Shown: in pieces, positions 62,789 to 64,000 of the stretch
Layout of the letters: each line of letters opens with the position of its first letter
Numbering within the stretch: position 1 is the first letter of the stretch
Assembly: GCF_963674565.1 (NCBI RefSeq)
Contig: NZ_OY771430.1
Coordinates: 2,852,001-2,916,000 of the forward strand
DNA from: an uncultured Carboxylicivirga sp.
Lineage (GTDB): Bacteria > Bacteroidota > Bacteroidia > Bacteroidales > Marinilabiliaceae
Length of the DNA stretch: 64,000 nt
Direction of reading: 5' to 3'
Made by a program: the position numbers and the translations under genes
Notes under the pieces: generated by a model
Told to the model about the DNA's origin: nothing
What the model saw: the letters and a program-made list of their open reading frames with translations, nothing else
The model's database searches: none

Positions 62789-63139
62789 CTAAAAAAAAGT
62801 ATCAGCCATTTTTTCATTTATTTTTTGTTTACAATTATTGATCTCATCTTTTATCATTTCAAACCGCGCAATAATTTTAATCCCAAATTTGGTAACTTCA
62901 GCTCCTCCTCCATTACTCCCTCCTCTCTGTCGCACCACCAAAGGTAAAGGAGATAACTCATTCATCTCTTTAATAAAATACCAGGCTTGTTGATATGACA
63001 TTTTCATTTCTTTAGAAGCAGCATTAATCGATCCTTTGTCTCTAACCAGACACAATAAATCTATTCTTTTCTGATTGATAAAAAGTTGATCAAACTTATA
63101 GATCTCAATATTAGTATTAATCGAAAATGGTGATTTCAT
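62789..63139 (-). CDS. ModE-like winged-helix regulator (DNA-binding domain only)
   Basis: 116 residues. A LysR-type/ModE N-terminal winged helix: RIDLLCLVRDKGSINAASKEMKMSYQQAWYFIKEMN is the helix-turn-helix and VVRQRGGSNGGGAEVTKFG is the ModE wing with its Gly-rich turn. E. coli ModE (about 260 residues) carries two further molybdate-binding (TOBE) domains, which are missing here, so the ligand response must be different or supplied by another protein. It is the first gene of the regulator-porin-modA set; three operator-like repeats follow its stop. Confidence 0.85.
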   Translation of the reverse strand: MKSPFSINTNIEIYKFDQLFINQKRIDLLCLVRDKGSINAASKEMKMSYQQAWYFIKEMNELSPLPLVVRQRGGSNGGGAEVTKFGIKIIARFEMIKDEINNCKQKINEKMADTFF

Positions 63140-63302
63140 AACAAAACTTTAATAAATACAATGCCAGTTTTATTATACTTTTGAAAAACTGAAACTTAAC
63201 CTCAGCAGCATCATTTTATTTCATACATTGTTGTAGGATAACGTTATGATTTTATACTAGATTGTTAATCGTTTGAAGTATTTTTTAATATAAAACCCCT
63301 AT

Positions 63303-63329
63303 TTATTGGTATTTGATCAAAACCAATAA
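63303..63329. promoter_or_regulatory. Palindrome over the exporter promoter
   Basis: TTATTGGT (63303-63310) and ACCAATAA (63322-63329) form eight-base arms around an 11-base centre that itself holds TTGATCAA. It covers the -33 element of the promoter at 63312-63342 and is a likely repressor site for a metal-responsive regulator. Confidence 0.55.
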
Positions 63330-63342
63330 GTGCCTAGTTTTG
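63312..63342 (+). promoter_or_regulatory. Bacteroidota-type promoter of the cation exporter gene
   Basis: TTTG at 63312-63315, 19-bp spacer, TAGTTTTG at 63335-63342, an exact fit to TTTG-N19-21-TAnnTTTG. The start codon follows at 63370, leaving a leader of about 20 bases. Confidence 0.75.
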
Positions 63343-63369
63343 TTAGCTTACCAGCCAGGAATTATAATT

Positions 63370-64000
63370 ATGCATCAACACAAACACGAAAGAAAGACTT
63401 TTTGGGTAGTATTGCTAACAGCTGTGACAATGGCTGTGGAGATATTTTTTGGTTTAACAACCAAATCTATGGCTCTGTTGGCTGACGGAATTCATATGGG
63501 ATCTCATGTCCTGGCAATAGGTCTTAGCTGGCTGGCTTATGTATTTGTCCGAAAAGTATCAAAAAGCAAATCATTTACCGGCAATTCCGATAAAATCTTA
63601 TCCCTTTCGGGCTACAGCAGTGGCTTAATGCTATTGATTTTTGCCGTTGTTATAATGGTTGAAGCTATTGAACGTCTTTATAATCCTCAAGACATAGTAT
63701 ATAAGGAAGCAATCTTAGTAGCGATTATCGGTTTAGTTGTAAATATTGCGAGTGTCTTTTTATTGCATCACGATCATGAACATTCAGACCATAATATACG
63801 TGCAGCATATATGCATGTAATTGCAGACGCTTTAACGAGCCTGTCTGCCATTATTGGATTAACTGCAGCAATGCTTTGGGATATACCATTTATTGACACT
63901 ATAGCTGCACTTATCAGCTCGGTGGTTATTATAAAATGGTCGGTTGGATTATTAAAAGATTCAGGAGCTTCGTTATTGGATATGGAAAAAAGTGAGCATT
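63370..64000 (+). CDS. Cation diffusion facilitator family transporter, DmeF-like (partial, runs off right edge)
   Basis: 210 codons visible from ATG 63370. The protein opens with His/Lys-rich MHQHKHERK and has about five membrane helices so far. Metal-site motifs: LLADGIHMGSH in helix 2 (D-x2-H-x3-H) and YMHVIADALTS in helix 5 (H-x3-D). A His-rich cytosolic loop (LLHHDHEHSDHN) lies between helices 4 and 5. The HMGSH arrangement and the following LAIGLSWLAYVFVRK resemble DmeF-type Co(II)/Ni(II) exporters more than the Zn exporters, which use HxxxD in helix 2. Function: proton-driven export of divalent metal from the cytosol. Metal choice is inferred. Confidence 0.88.
   Translation, partial: MHQHKHERKTFWVVLLTAVTMAVEIFFGLTTKSMALLADGIHMGSHVLAIGLSWLAYVFVRKVSKSKSFTGNSDKILSLSGYSSGLMLLIFAVVIMVEAIERLYNPQDIVYKEAILVAIIGLVVNIASVFLLHHDHEHSDHNIRAAYMHVIADALTSLSAIIGLTAAMLWDIPFIDTIAALISSVVIIKWSVGLLKDSGASLLDMEKSEH

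Noticed and set aside
1..64000. Mobile elements, prophage, CRISPR arrays, defence islands
   Set aside because: No transposase, integrase, Cas, restriction or phage structural genes, and no regularly spaced repeats other than the tRNA array.

Overview
The window is AT-rich chromosomal DNA from a member of the Bacteroidota. The support is a SusC/SusD pair with a hybrid two-component regulator, a type IX secretion C-terminal domain on a secreted protease, SigZ, DUF5686 and DUF3823 proteins, lipoprotein signal peptides of Bacteroidota type, and two promoters of the TTTG-N19/20-TAnnTTTG form. A marine or gut relative of Marinilabiliales/Bacteroidales is my guess; the sequence does not fix the genus. 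I see no insertion sequence, prophage, CRISPR array, rRNA operon or replication origin.

Layout. 1-3950 (minus): mtaB, an inositol-monophosphatase-family gene, a lipid A-type acyltransferase and a family 2 glycosyltransferase cut by the left edge, packed as one operon. 4069-6774: phoH (minus) diverging from folC (plus). 6777-7570: a promoter, four identical tRNA-Val(UAC) genes in an exact 128-bp tandem array, a terminator, tRNA-Ser(UGA) and a terminator. 7611-9226 (minus): sigZ, an ArsI/CadI-type metalloenzyme and an ArsN/PAT-type acetyltransferase broken by one stop codon, which together look like a small arsenic-response operon. 9309-17037 (minus): an outer-membrane protein, a Gfo/Idh/MocA oxidoreductase, a GH2 beta-galactosidase and a GH95 enzyme. 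17334-24449: pepE (plus), facing a minus-strand run of a YwqK-like protein, a T9SS subtilase, xseA, a TPR histidine kinase and xseB, so that the kinase sits between the two exonuclease VII subunits. 24589-33667 (minus): dnaK; a four-gene efflux cluster of two paralogous adaptors, a MacB-type permease and a TolC protein, with no ATPase gene; then glmM. 33900-41382: an rRNA pseudouridine synthase and a DUF5686 protein (plus), then valS and a membrane class III nucleotide cyclase (minus).

41526-60581 is a polysaccharide utilisation locus (PUL). A plus-strand hybrid two-component system is divergent from a minus-strand series: susC, susD, DUF3823 lipoprotein, DUF4965 glutaminase-A-like protein, GH127, an unrecognised 677-residue secreted protein, GH43 and aldose 1-epimerase. 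GH127 plus GH43 points to an L-arabinofuranose-containing plant glycan or glycoprotein. Two intrinsic-terminator hairpins lie inside the series (50494-50531 and 47930-47972), which suggests that transport genes and enzymes are made in graded amounts.

60621-63139 (minus) holds a single-domain ModE-like regulator, a porin-like protein and ModA, with no modB or modC. Three copies of an inverted repeat on TTATTCA-N6-TGAATAA stand before the porin gene and are good candidate operators. From 63370 a DmeF-like metal exporter runs off the right edge; its promoter carries a palindrome over the -33 element. The points I would follow first are the unknown PUL enzyme with the internal terminators, the ModE-like operator array with the orphan ModA/porin pair, and the nonsense-broken acetyltransferase.
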